Shown piece by piece: positions 35,764-45,632 of a DNA stretch of 64,000 nucleotides. This DNA is from Sphingobacterium lactis (GTDB lineage: Bacteria; Bacteroidota; Bacteroidia; Sphingobacteriales; Sphingobacteriaceae), in assembly GCF_011046555.1 (NCBI RefSeq), contig NZ_CP049246.1:124001-188000 (forward strand), in the 5' to 3' direction. How positions within the stretch are numbered: position 1 is the first letter of the stretch; each line of letters begins with the position of its first letter. Both the position numbers and the translations under genes were made by a program. The notes beneath the pieces were generated by a model. That model had not been told where the DNA came from, ran no database searches, and worked only from the letters and a program-made list of their open reading frames with translations.

Positions 35764-36831
35764 TTATTGCCGGGCATCCAGTGAAAGACTGATCGGTGTA
35801 TAATTTCCGGGGGAGACGAACTCCTTATCCGGTTTGACATCGCCAGTATCGGTCTTCTTGAAACGATAGACCTTCTTGGAAACCGCGTCAGCAACGAACA
35901 GATAATCGCTATCCTTACGGAAATCCAAATCCACATCTACGGGTTGCTTCAATCCTGTCGAAGCTCCTGTAATAATGCGTGTAGGGGTGATATTGCCTGT
36001 TGATTTTGCCATTTCGGAGAAATTGTCAAAGATCAAAATCCGTCCGACTGAACTCGCGCCCGTACCGGTAAAATCCGCCACTGCCAACATATTATTCACC
36101 GTGTCGATCGACATGCCGCGGATATTTTCCGAGCCTGGGATCGTCAAGATGATATCCGGTTTCACATTCGGCACCAAGGTATCCCGTTGGATGACCATAT
36201 TGTTATAAATGTCTATTCCACCATCTTTATCTGTACGGCTTAGGTACATCTTGCTCTGCACGATCGCTGCGTCCCAAACGGGGCGGTTGTCAGCAATCTG
36301 GAAATTCTGGGAGGTCTTTGCATAATTCCTGATACCCCGTGGCAAATTGAACACATAGACGAACGAACTGTCAGGAGATACGCGAACGGCATATAGCTTA
36401 TCCAAACTCGGATGGTATACCAAGCCACGCACTCCATTAAGGCGCGCATTGGCGATGTTTCCGGATGGGCTGAGCGCTCCATAATCACCTACCCTCAACG
36501 AATAGATGGTGGTATCTGCCTGGGTTGTATTCAGAGATGCCTGAAAAATGGTCCTTGCCGAGGGGTGAAACAGGATGGTGGAACCGCCCTGTACATTAGA
36601 TTGATACCCTTGCGCAAAAGCACCTGCACCCAATTCTATAGAATCCGCCGCCGTAATGACATATAAATTCTTCAATTTGGGTCTTTGGGGATCCCGTTCG
36701 AATTCCGAATAGGAAATATAAAGTCTGGAAATGTCTCTGTTCACGATCGGTTCATCGTCATCACGTTTGCATGATGAGGACGCGACCAATGTCAATAAAG
36801 CGAGTAGCGTATAGAGGTACCTGAACGTCAT
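35764..36831 (-). CDS. Predicted lipoprotein with beta-propeller-like repeats
   Basis: 355 residues. Signal peptide with lipobox VASSSC (Cys near residue 21) followed by KRDDDEP, so an outer-membrane-anchored or exposed lipoprotein is likely. The body repeats short strands with FHPS.., YHPSLDKLYAVRV, IDTVNNMLAVADF and KDSDYLFVADAVSKKVYRF, the pattern of NHL/YncE-type propellers. No catalytic motif is recognised; function unknown. Confidence 0.75.
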   Translation of the reverse strand: MTFRYLYTLLALLTLVASSSCKRDDDEPIVNRDISRLYISYSEFERDPQRPKLKNLYVITAADSIELGAGAFAQGYQSNVQGGSTILFHPSARTIFQASLNTTQADTTIYSLRVGDYGALSPSGNIANARLNGVRGLVYHPSLDKLYAVRVSPDSSFVYVFNLPRGIRNYAKTSQNFQIADNRPVWDAAIVQSKMYLSRTDKDGGIDIYNNMVIQRDTLVPNVKPDIILTIPGSENIRGMSIDTVNNMLAVADFTGTGASSVGRILIFDNFSEMAKSTGNITPTRIITGASTGLKQPVDVDLDFRKDSDYLFVADAVSKKVYRFKKTDTGDVKPDKEFVSPGNYTPISLSLDARQ

Positions 36832-36957
36832 GTATTTCTAATTTTATTACAAATGTATAAAATAATCCAGATGCATGGAGGTCTAGGGGCGTCAAAGATT
36901 GTTAAAGTTGATTAAATAAACGTTTTTGTGTAAAATTGCAGAATAGATTTGAATACG

Positions 36958-37608
36958 ATGGAGAACAACGAATTTGAAAGGGAACAGTTGGAGTTGCCAA
37001 ACGCAGGGAAGAAGCTTTTGCTTCACTCCTGTTGTGCGCCCTGTTCCGGGGAGGTGATGGAAGCATTGATCGCATCGAACATAGATTTCACGATCTATTT
37101 CTATAACCCGAACATCCACCCACGCAAGGAATATGACCTGCGCAAGGAGGAGAACATCCGTTTTGCGGAGAAGCACAATATCCCATTTATCGATGCGGAT
37201 TACGATGTGGACCATTGGTTTGAGTTGGCCAAGGGCATGGAGCATGAACCGGAGCGGGGCATCCGCTGTACGATGTGCTTTGACATGCGCTTCGAGAAGA
37301 CCGCTGAATATGCTGCAGCAAATGGATTTGATGTGATCTCGAGTTCCTTGGGTATTTCCCGTTGGAAAACGATGTCCCAGATCAACGATTGCGGTGTGCG
37401 CGCAGCTTCCCGATACCCGAACATGGAGTACTGGACCTTCAACTGGCGCAAAAAGGGTGGCTCGGCACGGATGCTGGAAATCAGCAAGCGCGAACGCTTC
37501 TACATGCAGGAATATTGTGGCTGTGCATACTCCCTACGGGACACCAATAAATGGCGCATGGCGAACGATCGCCCGAAAATTGAATTAGGTAAAAATTATT
37601 ACGAATAG
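36958..37608 (+). CDS. queH: Epoxyqueuosine reductase QueH
   Basis: Reduces epoxyqueuosine to queuosine in tRNA, the last step of queuosine synthesis, as a cobalamin-independent alternative to QueG. 216 residues from the ATG at 36958; a TTG three codons upstream is in frame but less likely. Conserved cysteines that bind iron-sulfur clusters and metal are present: [11 protein letters not shown] near 24, RCTMCFDMR near 102 and EYCGCAYS near 187. Confidence 0.93.
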   Translation: MENNEFEREQLELPNAGKKLLLHSCCAPCSGEVMEALIASNIDFTIYFYNPNIHPRKEYDLRKEENIRFAEKHNIPFIDADYDVDHWFELAKGMEHEPERGIRCTMCFDMRFEKTAEYAAANGFDVISSSLGISRWKTMSQINDCGVRAASRYPNMEYWTFNWRKKGGSARMLEISKRERFYMQEYCGCAYSLRDTNKWRMANDRPKIELGKNYYE

Positions 37609-37657
37609 CAAAGTGCGATTTTTTAAAAATAAATTTCATTTATAGTTTATTAATCGT

Positions 37658-37665
37658 TACTTTTG
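37658..37665 (+). promoter_or_regulatory. -7 box of the yceD-rpmF promoter
   Basis: TACTTTTG, a full TAnnTTTG match, 19 bp ahead of the yceD GTG. No convincing -33 element. Confidence 0.5.
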
Positions 37666-37684
37666 CAGGCTCAAATGCAAGATT

Positions 37685-38221
37685 GTGAAGTATCTAAAAA
37701 AATACAGAATACCCTTTTCAGGTCTTTCAACAGGTAAACACAGTTTTGATTTTGAAATCGATGAGAAGTTCTTTGCTTGTTACGAACATTCCCTGATAAA
37801 GGAGGGAAACCTGAAAGCGGTCGTTGACCTACAGAAACAGGAGAATATGTTGATTGCAACTTTCGACATCCAAGGTACCATTCAGTTGACCTGTGATGTT
37901 TGCCTATCAACCTTTGATTCCCCGGTTCACCTGCAGGAGCGTGCCTTGGTAAAATTCAGCGACGAAGATTGGGACAATGACACCGATGAGGTGATCACGC
38001 TTTCCAAGAACGACTATGAACTGGACATTGCCCCATTACTCTACGAGTACATCAATGTGGCAGTACCTCCATATCCGAAGTGCAGCGAAAATGGCGACGG
38101 CATTAGCTGTGACCCGGAGATGTTAGACAGGATTCAAAACGAAGAAGTTTCATCAGACCTGGACAGTGAAGAGAACATTGATCCACGTTGGGAAGCATTG
38201 AAAAATATTAAAAATAACTAA
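37685..38221 (+). CDS. YceD/DUF177 family protein
   Basis: 178 residues with a GTG start. The family is implicated in 23S rRNA maturation or large-subunit assembly and nearly always sits directly upstream of rpmF, as here (15 bp). The conserved core IQGTIQLTCDVCLSTFDSPV contains the two-cysteine motif (CDVC). The C-terminal tail is acidic and ends DPRWEALKNIKNN, the usual family ending. Confidence 0.9.
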   Translation: MKYLKKYRIPFSGLSTGKHSFDFEIDEKFFACYEHSLIKEGNLKAVVDLQKQENMLIATFDIQGTIQLTCDVCLSTFDSPVHLQERALVKFSDEDWDNDTDEVITLSKNDYELDIAPLLYEYINVAVPPYPKCSENGDGISCDPEMLDRIQNEEVSSDLDSEENIDPRWEALKNIKNN

Positions 38222-38236
38222 AACAAAAGATACGAG

Positions 38237-38428
38237 ATGGCACATCCAAAACGTAAGACTTCTAAATCTAGAAGAGACAAGAGAAGAACACACTATAAAG
38301 CTGAACTTCCTAGCTTAACTGTTTGTAAAGAAACTGGCGCGGTTCACAGACCACACCACGCATACACAGTAGATGGTAACTTATTCTACAACGGTAAATT
38401 AATTATCGAGAACACCGCTGCTGTCTAA
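38237..38428 (+). CDS. rpmF: 50S ribosomal protein L32
   Basis: Small large-subunit protein of 63 residues, beginning MAHPKRKTSKSRRDKRRTHY and containing the HRPHHAY motif. Only one Cys is seen, so it is a zinc-independent form. It lies between yceD and plsX, the near-universal arrangement. Confidence 0.97.
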   Translation: MAHPKRKTSKSRRDKRRTHYKAELPSLTVCKETGAVHRPHHAYTVDGNLFYNGKLIIENTAAV

Positions 38429-38443
38429 CGACATCTTTATTGG

Positions 38444-38500
38444 AAACATCCCAAAAAAGTATAATATTTTATATTATAGCTTTCACTTGGGATGTTTTTT
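38444..38500 (+). terminator. Terminator after rpmF
   Basis: AAACATCCCA and TGGGATGTTT form a 10-bp stem around an AT-rich inner arm, followed by TTTTTT. plsX starts 32 bp later, so some read-through or a separate start is expected. Confidence 0.65.
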
Positions 38501-38531
38501 GCGTATTATTGAATAATATAAATAATAACGA

Positions 38532-39470
38532 ATGAAGATTGGATTAGACGTGTTGGGGGGAGATTTTGCACCGGATTCGAATATCAAAGGCGCAATTGAA
38601 GCCCAGAAACAGCTGGAAGATTCACAACGAATCGTTCTATTTGGCGATGAAGAAGCCAATAGAAAGGCCATTGCCGCCGCCGCTGGTGACCCCTCCAAAT
38701 TTGATTACGTTCATGCCCCTGAAAACATCAGCATGCATGAGCACCCTACAAAAGCAATCACGCAAAAGCCAAATTCCTCCATTGCAAAGGGATTTGAGCT
38801 GTTAAAATCGGGAGAAATCGACTCCTTTTCTTCTGCCGGAAATACCGGTGCCATGTTAGTTGGCGCCATGTTCAGCGTGAAGACCGTACCTGGTGTACTG
38901 CGTCCGGCTATTGCCACCAATGTCCCTAAGCTGAAAGACGGCTTCGGAATCCTATTGGATGTCGGTGCCAATGCAGACTGTAAACCTGAAATGCTCAACC
39001 AATTTGCAATTTTGGGAAGTATCTATGCCGAACATGTATACGGTATCCAATCCCCAAAAGTGGGCCTGCTCAACATTGGTGAAGAAGAAGAAAAAGGCAA
39101 CAACCTAACCGTTGCTACCTATCCCCTATTGAAAGAGAACACCAAAATCAACTTTATCGGAAATGCTGAAGGTCGTGATTTATTCAGTGACCATGCGGAT
39201 GTTATGGTATGTGATGGCTATACCGGGAATGTGGTACTCAAACTTGCGGAGTCATTTTATGTTGTTACACTAAAGAAAGGTTTCAAAGACCAGTTCTTCG
39301 ATCGGTTCAACTATGAGCAGTACGGTGGAAGTCCGATCCTCGGTGTGAATGCACCGGTAATCATCGGCCACGGTATCTCAACCCCTGAAGCAATCAAGAA
39401 TATGGTCCTATTGTCAAGAGATATGATCTCCTCAAATTTCATTGATCGGATCAAATCAGCATTTAACTAA
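38532..39470 (+). CDS. plsX: Phosphate acyltransferase PlsX
   Basis: Makes acyl-phosphate from acyl-ACP for phospholipid synthesis. 312 residues, starting MKIGLDVLGGDFAPDSNIKG, with the family motifs DSFSSAGNTGAMLVGAM and DGYTGNVVLKLAE. fabH begins 5 bp downstream. Confidence 0.96.
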   Translation: MKIGLDVLGGDFAPDSNIKGAIEAQKQLEDSQRIVLFGDEEANRKAIAAAAGDPSKFDYVHAPENISMHEHPTKAITQKPNSSIAKGFELLKSGEIDSFSSAGNTGAMLVGAMFSVKTVPGVLRPAIATNVPKLKDGFGILLDVGANADCKPEMLNQFAILGSIYAEHVYGIQSPKVGLLNIGEEEEKGNNLTVATYPLLKENTKINFIGNAEGRDLFSDHADVMVCDGYTGNVVLKLAESFYVVTLKKGFKDQFFDRFNYEQYGGSPILGVNAPVIIGHGISTPEAIKNMVLLSRDMISSNFIDRIKSAFN

Positions 39471-39475
39471 ATAAT

Positions 39476-40465
39476 ATGTCAAAAATTCACGCAGCTATCA
39501 CTGCAGTAAATGGTTACGTTCCTGACTATATCCTGACCAACAAAGAGTTGGAAACCATGGTGGAAACCAATGATGAATGGATTGTTACCCGTACTGGTAT
39601 TTCAGAAAGAAGAATCCTGAAAGATCCCACAAAGGCAACTTCCGACTTGGCGGTTCCCGCAGTTAAGGGCCTCTTGGAAAAAAGAGGAATTGCTGCCGAG
39701 GAAATCGACCTGATTATTTTCTGTACCAGTACCCCTGACATGCTGTTCCCTGCGACTGCAAATATCCTTGCCGACAAAGTCGGTGCGATCAATGCTTGGG
39801 GATTTGACCTTCAGGCTGCATGTTCTGGATTTTTATTCGGATTGACAACAGGTACTCAATTTATTGAGTCCGGAAAACATAAGAAAGTTTTGGTAGTGGG
39901 CGGCGACAAGATGTCGTCCGTTGTAAACTACAAAGACCGCAACACCTGTATCCTCTTTGGGGATGGTTGTGGTGCCGTGCTTTTGGAACCAAACGACGAA
40001 GGCAACGGTGTGATTGATTCTTTATTGAAAACAGATGGTTCTGGTGGTCAATACCTGAACATTAAAGGCGGTGGTTCTTTACATCCGGCATCCCACGAAA
40101 CGGTGGACGCTGGGTTGCACTATGCCTACCAAGAAGGGCGTACCGTATTTAAGTTCGCCGTAACCAATATGGCCGATGTTGCTGCCGAAGTGATGGAGCG
40201 CAACAACCTGACCTCCGAATCGGTGGATTGGTTGGTACCACACCAAGCCAACAAGCGCATCATCGATGCAACTGCTGAACGCGCAGGATTGCCTGAGGAA
40301 AAAGTAATGGTGAACATTCAGAAGTATGGAAATACCACGAGTGCCACGATTCCACTGTGTCTGTGGGAATGGGAAGACAAGCTGAAAAAAGGCGATAACT
40401 TGATATTAGCGGCTTTTGGTGGCGGTTTTACCTGGGGTTCTATTTATTTAAAATGGGCCTACTAA
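39476..40465 (+). CDS. fabH: 3-oxoacyl-ACP synthase III
   Basis: Condenses acetyl-CoA with malonyl-ACP to start fatty-acid elongation. 329 residues with the catalytic triad C116 (AACSGFLFG), H256 (PHQANKR) and N286 (YGNTTSA). The TNDEWIVTRTGISERRI start region is conserved. Co-transcribed with plsX. Confidence 0.97.
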   Translation: MSKIHAAITAVNGYVPDYILTNKELETMVETNDEWIVTRTGISERRILKDPTKATSDLAVPAVKGLLEKRGIAAEEIDLIIFCTSTPDMLFPATANILADKVGAINAWGFDLQAACSGFLFGLTTGTQFIESGKHKKVLVVGGDKMSSVVNYKDRNTCILFGDGCGAVLLEPNDEGNGVIDSLLKTDGSGGQYLNIKGGGSLHPASHETVDAGLHYAYQEGRTVFKFAVTNMADVAAEVMERNNLTSESVDWLVPHQANKRIIDATAERAGLPEEKVMVNIQKYGNTTSATIPLCLWEWEDKLKKGDNLILAAFGGGFTWGSIYLKWAY

Positions 40466-40530
40466 TCCACAGGATTTTATTACCTTTATAGCTAACATTT
40501 TTTTAAAATATTAAACAAACCTACTAGCAT

Positions 40531-41019
40531 ATGAGTATGGATATTAAACAGATTCAAGATCTGATCAAATTCGTTTCTAAATCAGGCGTGAATGAAGTAT
40601 CAATCGAGGAGAAAGATTTCAAGATTACGATAAAGACAAACCAAGAGCCTACTTATGTTACGGCTACGGTTCCAGCTCCACAGGTTGTTCAAGCGGCTGC
40701 ACCTCAAGCTGCGGCGCCAGCAGCACCAGCAGCGGCAAGTCCAGCTCCAGCAGCACCTGCTGCCGATGACAGCTCAAAATATATCACGATCAAATCTCCG
40801 ATTATCGGTACATTCTACCGTTCTCCAGGTCCAGATAAACCATCATTCGTTAACGTAGGTGATGAAATCACTTCCGGAAAGGTTATTTGTATTGTGGAAG
40901 CCATGAAATTATTCAACGAAATCGAAGCGGAAGTATCCGGTAAGATCGTGAAGATTCTTGTGGAAGACTCCCAGCCTGTAGAATACGACCAACCTTTATT
41001 CTTGGTTGACCCTAGCTAA
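40531..41019 (+). CDS. accB: Biotin carboxyl carrier protein of acetyl-CoA carboxylase
   Basis: 162 residues. The N-terminal [20 protein letters not shown] segment binds biotin carboxylase. A long Ala/Pro linker (about 50-88) follows, then the biotinyl domain with [10 protein letters not shown] and target lysine K126. The start may be the ATG at 40531 or the one two codons later. Confidence 0.96.
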   Translation: MSMDIKQIQDLIKFVSKSGVNEVSIEEKDFKITIKTNQEPTYVTATVPAPQVVQAAAPQAAAPAAPAAASPAPAAPAADDSSKYITIKSPIIGTFYRSPGPDKPSFVNVGDEITSGKVICIVEAMKLFNEIEAEVSGKIVKILVEDSQPVEYDQPLFLVDPS

Positions 41020-41080
41020 TCCCGGACTGTAGTCCCGATTATTTAGTGCCCAACGATAAAGTGTTACATCATACAGAATT

Positions 41081-42442
41081 ATGTTCAAAAAAATATTAAT
41101 TGCAAATAGAGGTGAGATCGCACTTCGCATCATCCGTACCTGTAAGGAAATGGGGATTCAGAGTGTGGCCGTATATTCTACGGCAGACCGCGACAGCTTG
41201 CACGTTCGCTTTGCTGATGAAGCGGTTTGTATCGGTCCACCTGCGAGTAAGGATTCTTATTTAAATATTCCAAATATCATTGCTGCAGCGGAATTGACCA
41301 ATGCAGACGCTATTCACCCAGGTTACGGTTTCCTATCCGAGAATGCTAAATTCTCGGCAATCTGTGCGGAATACGGCATCAAATTTATCGGTGCTACCGC
41401 TGATCAGATTGAAAAGATGGGCGATAAAGCATCGGCCAAAGAAACCATGAAGAGAGCCGGCGTGCCTACGATCCCTGGATCGGATGGTTTGGTTCCTGAT
41501 GTAAAAACAGGTATCAAGTTGGCACAGGAAATCGGATACCCTGTTATCTTGAAAGCTACTGCCGGTGGTGGTGGTCGTGGTATGCGAATCGTTTGGAAAG
41601 ATGAAGAGTTCGAACCAGCTTGGGATTCAGCACGTCAGGAAGCAGGTGCTGCCTTCGGAAACGATGGTATCTACCTGGAGAAATTCGTGGAAGACCCGAG
41701 ACACATCGAAATACAAGTTATTGGTGACCAATATGGCACCGTATGTCACCTTTCGGAGCGTGACTGTTCCATCCAACGTAGACACCAAAAATTAGTGGAA
41801 GAAGCGCCATCGCCATTCATCACGCCAGAATTGCGTGCGAAAATGGGTGAAGCGGCAATCCTTGGTGCGCAAGCGGTGAAATATGAAGGTGCTGGAACGA
41901 TTGAGTTCCTAGTGGATAAACACCGCAACTTCTATTTTATGGAAATGAACACCCGTATCCAGGTGGAGCATCCCGTAACGGAAGAAGTGATCAACTTCGA
42001 TTTGATCAAAGAACAGATCAAGGTTGCTGCAGGCATTCCTATTTCGGGAAAAAGCTACGAACCGACGATGCATGCGATCGAATGTCGTATCAATGCGGAA
42101 GATCCGTTCAACAACTTCCGTCCATCGCCAGGTAAAATCACCAATTTCCACTCACCGGGTGGTCACGGTGTTCGCGTAGATACACACGTATATTCCGGAT
42201 ACAGCATTCCGCCAAATTACGATTCCATGATTGCGAAATTGATCACTGTGGCGCAGACACGTGAAGAAGCAATCAATACGATGGAACGCGCACTGAGCGA
42301 ATTCGTGATCGAAGGCGTAAAAACAACGATCCCATTGCACTTACGTTTGATGCGTGACCCGAACTTCAGAGCGGGGAACTTCACAACGAAATTCATGGAA
42401 ACTTTCGACCTTACGGAGTATCCAGATGAGGAAGTTGTATAA
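41081..42442 (+). CDS. accC: Biotin carboxylase subunit of acetyl-CoA carboxylase
   Basis: ATP-dependent carboxylation of BCCP-biotin. 453 residues, starting [20 protein letters not shown], with the ATP-grasp glycine loop GGGGRGM near 163 and the [14 protein letters not shown] motif near 288. It follows accB by 61 bp, the usual pair. Confidence 0.98.
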   Translation: MFKKILIANRGEIALRIIRTCKEMGIQSVAVYSTADRDSLHVRFADEAVCIGPPASKDSYLNIPNIIAAAELTNADAIHPGYGFLSENAKFSAICAEYGIKFIGATADQIEKMGDKASAKETMKRAGVPTIPGSDGLVPDVKTGIKLAQEIGYPVILKATAGGGGRGMRIVWKDEEFEPAWDSARQEAGAAFGNDGIYLEKFVEDPRHIEIQVIGDQYGTVCHLSERDCSIQRRHQKLVEEAPSPFITPELRAKMGEAAILGAQAVKYEGAGTIEFLVDKHRNFYFMEMNTRIQVEHPVTEEVINFDLIKEQIKVAAGIPISGKSYEPTMHAIECRINAEDPFNNFRPSPGKITNFHSPGGHGVRVDTHVYSGYSIPPNYDSMIAKLITVAQTREEAINTMERALSEFVIEGVKTTIPLHLRLMRDPNFRAGNFTTKFMETFDLTEYPDEEVV

Positions 42443-42468
42443 AATTTACTTTACATAAACAAAACATG

Positions 42469-42497
42469 CCATTCTTCTGCCGAAGAATGGTATTTTT
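42469..42497 (+). terminator. Terminator after accC
   Basis: CCATTCTTC/GAAGAATGG, a 9-bp stem with a 4-nt loop, then TATTTTTG. It lies 26 bp after the accC stop. Confidence 0.65.
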
Positions 42498-42532
42498 GTT
42501 TTCTTACGATTATCATACGCGCATAGAAATAC

Positions 42533-43405
42533 ATGTCCAAGAATATTAAACTTATTGAGGCTATCAAGAACAAGGGCAAGAACATTGAGGCAGAAATGTC
42601 CTTCTTTGATCACCTGGAGGTCTTGCGGTGGCACATCATCCGTTCTGTAATCGCCGTAACAGTTTTCGCGATCCTATCCTTTACCTTTTACGATTTCGTC
42701 TTCAATCAGATCATCATGGGTCCGAAGAACCTTGATTTCTGGACATACCGTATGATGTGTAAAGTAGGTGCGGCGTTGAACCTGGAGGGTTTCTGTGTGG
42801 AGAAGATTCCATTCAACATCATCAATACCGAGCTTGCCGGGCAGTTCATGTTACAGATCAACTCCTGTTTGCTGATGGCCGTAGCCCTAGGATTCCCATA
42901 CCTTCTCTTTGAGGTGTGGCTATTCATTAAGCCGGCATTGACCGAGATCGAGCGGAAGTCAGCCCGTGGATTTGTTCTCTACGCTACACTCCTATTCATT
43001 GTAGGTGCGTTATTTGGGTATTACATCGTGGTTCCGTTATCGGTGAACTTCCTTGCGAACGTTTCGTTAAGTGAAGAAATCACCAACCAGATCACCATCG
43101 ACTCCTACCTATCCACCATCGCTACATTGACATTGGGTTGTGGTATTATCTTCCTGTTACCGATATTGATCTTTATCCTATCGAAGATCGGCATCATGAC
43201 ACCGGAATTCATGCGCGCCAGTCGCCGCTACGCTGTTATCATTATTTTGGTCATCGCAGCGATCATCACACCAACCGCAGATGTTATTACGTTATTAACG
43301 GTGAGTGCACCGATGTTCATTCTCTATGAATTGAGTATCATGGTTTCCGCGAATGTGAAACGCGCCAAGGAGTTAGCAGAAAAAGAATTTTACAATACAA
43401 AATAG
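42533..43405 (+). CDS. tatC: Twin-arginine translocase subunit TatC
   Basis: Core receptor of the Tat export pathway. 290 residues, six predicted transmembrane helices, the conserved MSFFDHLEVLRWHIIRS start segment (Glu-Leu/Val-Arg motif) and FEVWLFIKPALTEIERK after helix 2. No tatA is nearby. A Tat substrate candidate is encoded at 58345. rpiB follows by 6 bp. Confidence 0.95.
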   Translation: MSKNIKLIEAIKNKGKNIEAEMSFFDHLEVLRWHIIRSVIAVTVFAILSFTFYDFVFNQIIMGPKNLDFWTYRMMCKVGAALNLEGFCVEKIPFNIINTELAGQFMLQINSCLLMAVALGFPYLLFEVWLFIKPALTEIERKSARGFVLYATLLFIVGALFGYYIVVPLSVNFLANVSLSEEITNQITIDSYLSTIATLTLGCGIIFLLPILIFILSKIGIMTPEFMRASRRYAVIIILVIAAIITPTADVITLLTVSAPMFILYELSIMVSANVKRAKELAEKEFYNTK

Positions 43406-43411
43406 CATATC

Positions 43412-43849
43412 ATGTCTAAAAAAGTTGCAATCGGCAGTGATCACGCCGGATTTGAGTATAAAACAGCTCTAGTCGAGCTATTGAATGAACTGGGTTATAC
43501 CGTTCAGGACTTTGGACCTGCTACTGCAGATTCCGTAGATTATCCAGATTACGCGCATCCTGTTGCATCGAGCGTGGAAAACAAGGAAAACGAATTGGGC
43601 ATCCTGATCTGTGGAAGTGCCAACGGTGTGGCCATTACGGCCAATAAGCACCAAGGTATCCGTGCGGCCATCTGCTGGTTGGAGGAAATCTCCGCACTGG
43701 CACGCCAGCACAACGACGCCAACATCGTTTGTATCCCGGCCCGCTTTATTGACCTGGAATTGGCTAAACGCATCGTGAAAACCTTCCTGACAACGGATTT
43801 CGAAGGTGGACGCCATGCCAATCGCGTAAACAAAATCAGCTGTGCATAA
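43412..43849 (+). CDS. rpiB: Ribose-5-phosphate isomerase B
   Basis: Interconverts ribose-5-phosphate and ribulose-5-phosphate. 145 residues: GSDHAGFEYK start, the catalytic-cysteine motif LICGSANGVAITANK near 66, and the DNAN/R segment. RpiB and related LacAB proteins share this fold; gene context does not suggest another sugar. Confidence 0.93.
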   Translation: MSKKVAIGSDHAGFEYKTALVELLNELGYTVQDFGPATADSVDYPDYAHPVASSVENKENELGILICGSANGVAITANKHQGIRAAICWLEEISALARQHNDANIVCIPARFIDLELAKRIVKTFLTTDFEGGRHANRVNKISCA

Positions 43850-43864
43850 CCAATTACATCAAGC

Positions 43865-45454
43865 ATGAAAAAATATCTAATTCTTTCTTTTTTAGTCCCT
43901 ACGCTTTTCAGCTGCTCCGTAGCTCAGCAAGCTTCTCAAAAGAAGTATGCTGACCTATTGACCGAGTCTTCAGCGAAAGCGCATTTGACAACCCTTGCTT
44001 CCAAGGAATTTGCCGGTCGGGGAACCGGACAGGAAGGTGGCAAGAAAACAGTGGAATACATCGCAAAAGTATTCAAGGACCTGGGGTTAAAGCCAGCAGT
44101 GAATGGCTCATATTATCAGCCTGTGGCGTTGGAAAAACAATCCTATGTCGTGGATAACTTTTCGATCAACAATACCCCATATACCAACGGAAAGGATTTC
44201 TTCGTGCAAGGCAACAACAATAGTCAGGCCTTCAAAGCATCGGAAATTGTTGTGGTTGGATACGGAATCCAATCGGAAAAATACAATGATCTTGCTGGTC
44301 AGGACATCGCAGGTAAGGTTGTTTTATTCTTGAACGAAGGCGACCCGAAAGACAAATCTGGCAACTCATTGGTGACAGGTACATCTACCCAATCTGATTG
44401 GTCAACCAGTCGATTCAAAAAAGCACAGGAACTTACGAAATTGAATCCTGCGATGATCATCGCCGTAAGCCCTCAGAATACGGAAATGATCAAACGCTTT
44501 GGCTCTCGTTTAACTGGTGGCCGTTTCACACTTCGTTCTGAAGGAACAGCAGCGAACCAACCAACCATGGGCATTCCTGTTGCGAACATCACCGAAGAAA
44601 TTGCCAGCCAGATCCTAAGTGCAAATAAAACCTCATTAGGGCAAGTCAGAGAACAGATCTCCACCACCGGAAAGCCACATACGTTTACCGTAAAAGCGAA
44701 CGTAGATGCTACGATGGGCGTGAAGAAAGAAGAATTCAACGATCCAAATGTACTGGGTGTTATCGAAGGTACGGATCTGAAAAACGAGGTGGTTATTATC
44801 TCAGGTCACTACGACCACGATGGTGTGCTTCCTGATGGAACTTTCTTCCCAGGTGCGGATGACAATGGATCGGGAACAGTGGGCGTAATGGAATTGGCTA
44901 AAGCATTTGCAGCAGCTAAGAACGACGGCAAGGGACCACGTAGAACAATTCTTTTCATGGCTTTCGCAGCGGAGGAAAAAGGATTGCTAGGATCAAACTT
45001 CTATTCCCAGAATCCAATTTTCCCATTGGCCAACACCGTAACTTGTTTAAATATGGACATGATCGGTCGTATCGATGACAAACACTTAGAAGGTAACCAC
45101 AATTATATCCACGCCATCGGTTCGGATATGTTGAGCTCGGAATTGAAACAGATCAACGAGAAAGCCAACAAGGATTACACCCAAATGGAATTGGATTACA
45201 TGTACGACGATCCGAAGGATCCAATGCGCATCTATTACCGTTCTGATCAGTACAACTTGGCTAAGCATGGTATCCCGGTAATTTTCTACTTCTCCGGTCT
45301 TCACCCTGATTACCATACACCAAACGATACAGTGGATAAAATTGATTTTCCAATGATGGTAAAACGTGAGAAATTGGTTTTCCATACCGCTTGGGATATC
45401 GCAAACCGTGATAAAAAATTAGTGGTCGATAAACCGCTTCCTACAACGGAATAA
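43865..45454 (+). CDS. M28-family zinc aminopeptidase lipoprotein
   Basis: Secreted metallopeptidase with a PA-like insert. 529 residues; signal peptide with lipobox TLFSC (Cys near 17). Zinc ligands are visible: GHYDHDG (about 314), GADDNGSG (about 330), the catalytic pair AAEEKGLLGS (about 367), NMDMIGR (about 395) and DYHTPND (about 483). It probably cleaves N-terminal residues from peptides at the cell envelope; exact specificity unknown. It lies 15 bp after rpiB. Confidence 0.92.
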   Translation: MKKYLILSFLVPTLFSCSVAQQASQKKYADLLTESSAKAHLTTLASKEFAGRGTGQEGGKKTVEYIAKVFKDLGLKPAVNGSYYQPVALEKQSYVVDNFSINNTPYTNGKDFFVQGNNNSQAFKASEIVVVGYGIQSEKYNDLAGQDIAGKVVLFLNEGDPKDKSGNSLVTGTSTQSDWSTSRFKKAQELTKLNPAMIIAVSPQNTEMIKRFGSRLTGGRFTLRSEGTAANQPTMGIPVANITEEIASQILSANKTSLGQVREQISTTGKPHTFTVKANVDATMGVKKEEFNDPNVLGVIEGTDLKNEVVIISGHYDHDGVLPDGTFFPGADDNGSGTVGVMELAKAFAAAKNDGKGPRRTILFMAFAAEEKGLLGSNFYSQNPIFPLANTVTCLNMDMIGRIDDKHLEGNHNYIHAIGSDMLSSELKQINEKANKDYTQMELDYMYDDPKDPMRIYYRSDQYNLAKHGIPVIFYFSGLHPDYHTPNDTVDKIDFPMMVKREKLVFHTAWDIANRDKKLVVDKPLPTTE

Positions 45455-45476
45455 GCATTTACCACAACACATATGA

Positions 45477-45507
45477 AAAGGTCGTTCAGCAGAACGGCCT
45501 TTTTTTG
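45477..45507 (+). terminator. Terminator after the M28 peptidase gene
   Basis: AAAAGGTCGTTC and GAACGGCCTTTT pair (one G-U) with a 4-nt loop, then a T-run. Confidence 0.75.
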
Positions 45508-45563
45508 TATCTGAAACCTTTTCAGTCATGCTCATGACGAATGAAAAAAAATTAAAATTTCTC

Positions 45564-45593
45564 TTGACAATTAAAAACTGTAGCGTATATTTG
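45564..45593 (+). promoter_or_regulatory. Promoter of the ABC-GntR operon
   Basis: -33 TTGAC at 45564 and -7 TATATTTG at 45586-45593, with 19 bp between TTG and TA: the best Bacteroidota-type promoter in the window. Confidence 0.78.
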
Positions 45594-45619
45594 AAGTGTA
45601 CTACCATATTAATACACTT
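45594..45619 (+). promoter_or_regulatory. Candidate YtrA/GntR operator overlapping the transcription start
   Basis: AAGTGTACTA-N6-TAATACACTT, a 26-bp dyad with one mismatch between arms, immediately after the -7 box. The position would block transcription. It fits autorepression by the GntR protein encoded third in the operon. Confidence 0.65.
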
Positions 45620-45632
45620 AAACACTTAGATT

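Noticed and set aside
37611..37684. Riboswitch or leader RNA ahead of yceD
   Set aside because: The spacer is short and AT-rich with only a -7 box; no recognisable structured leader.
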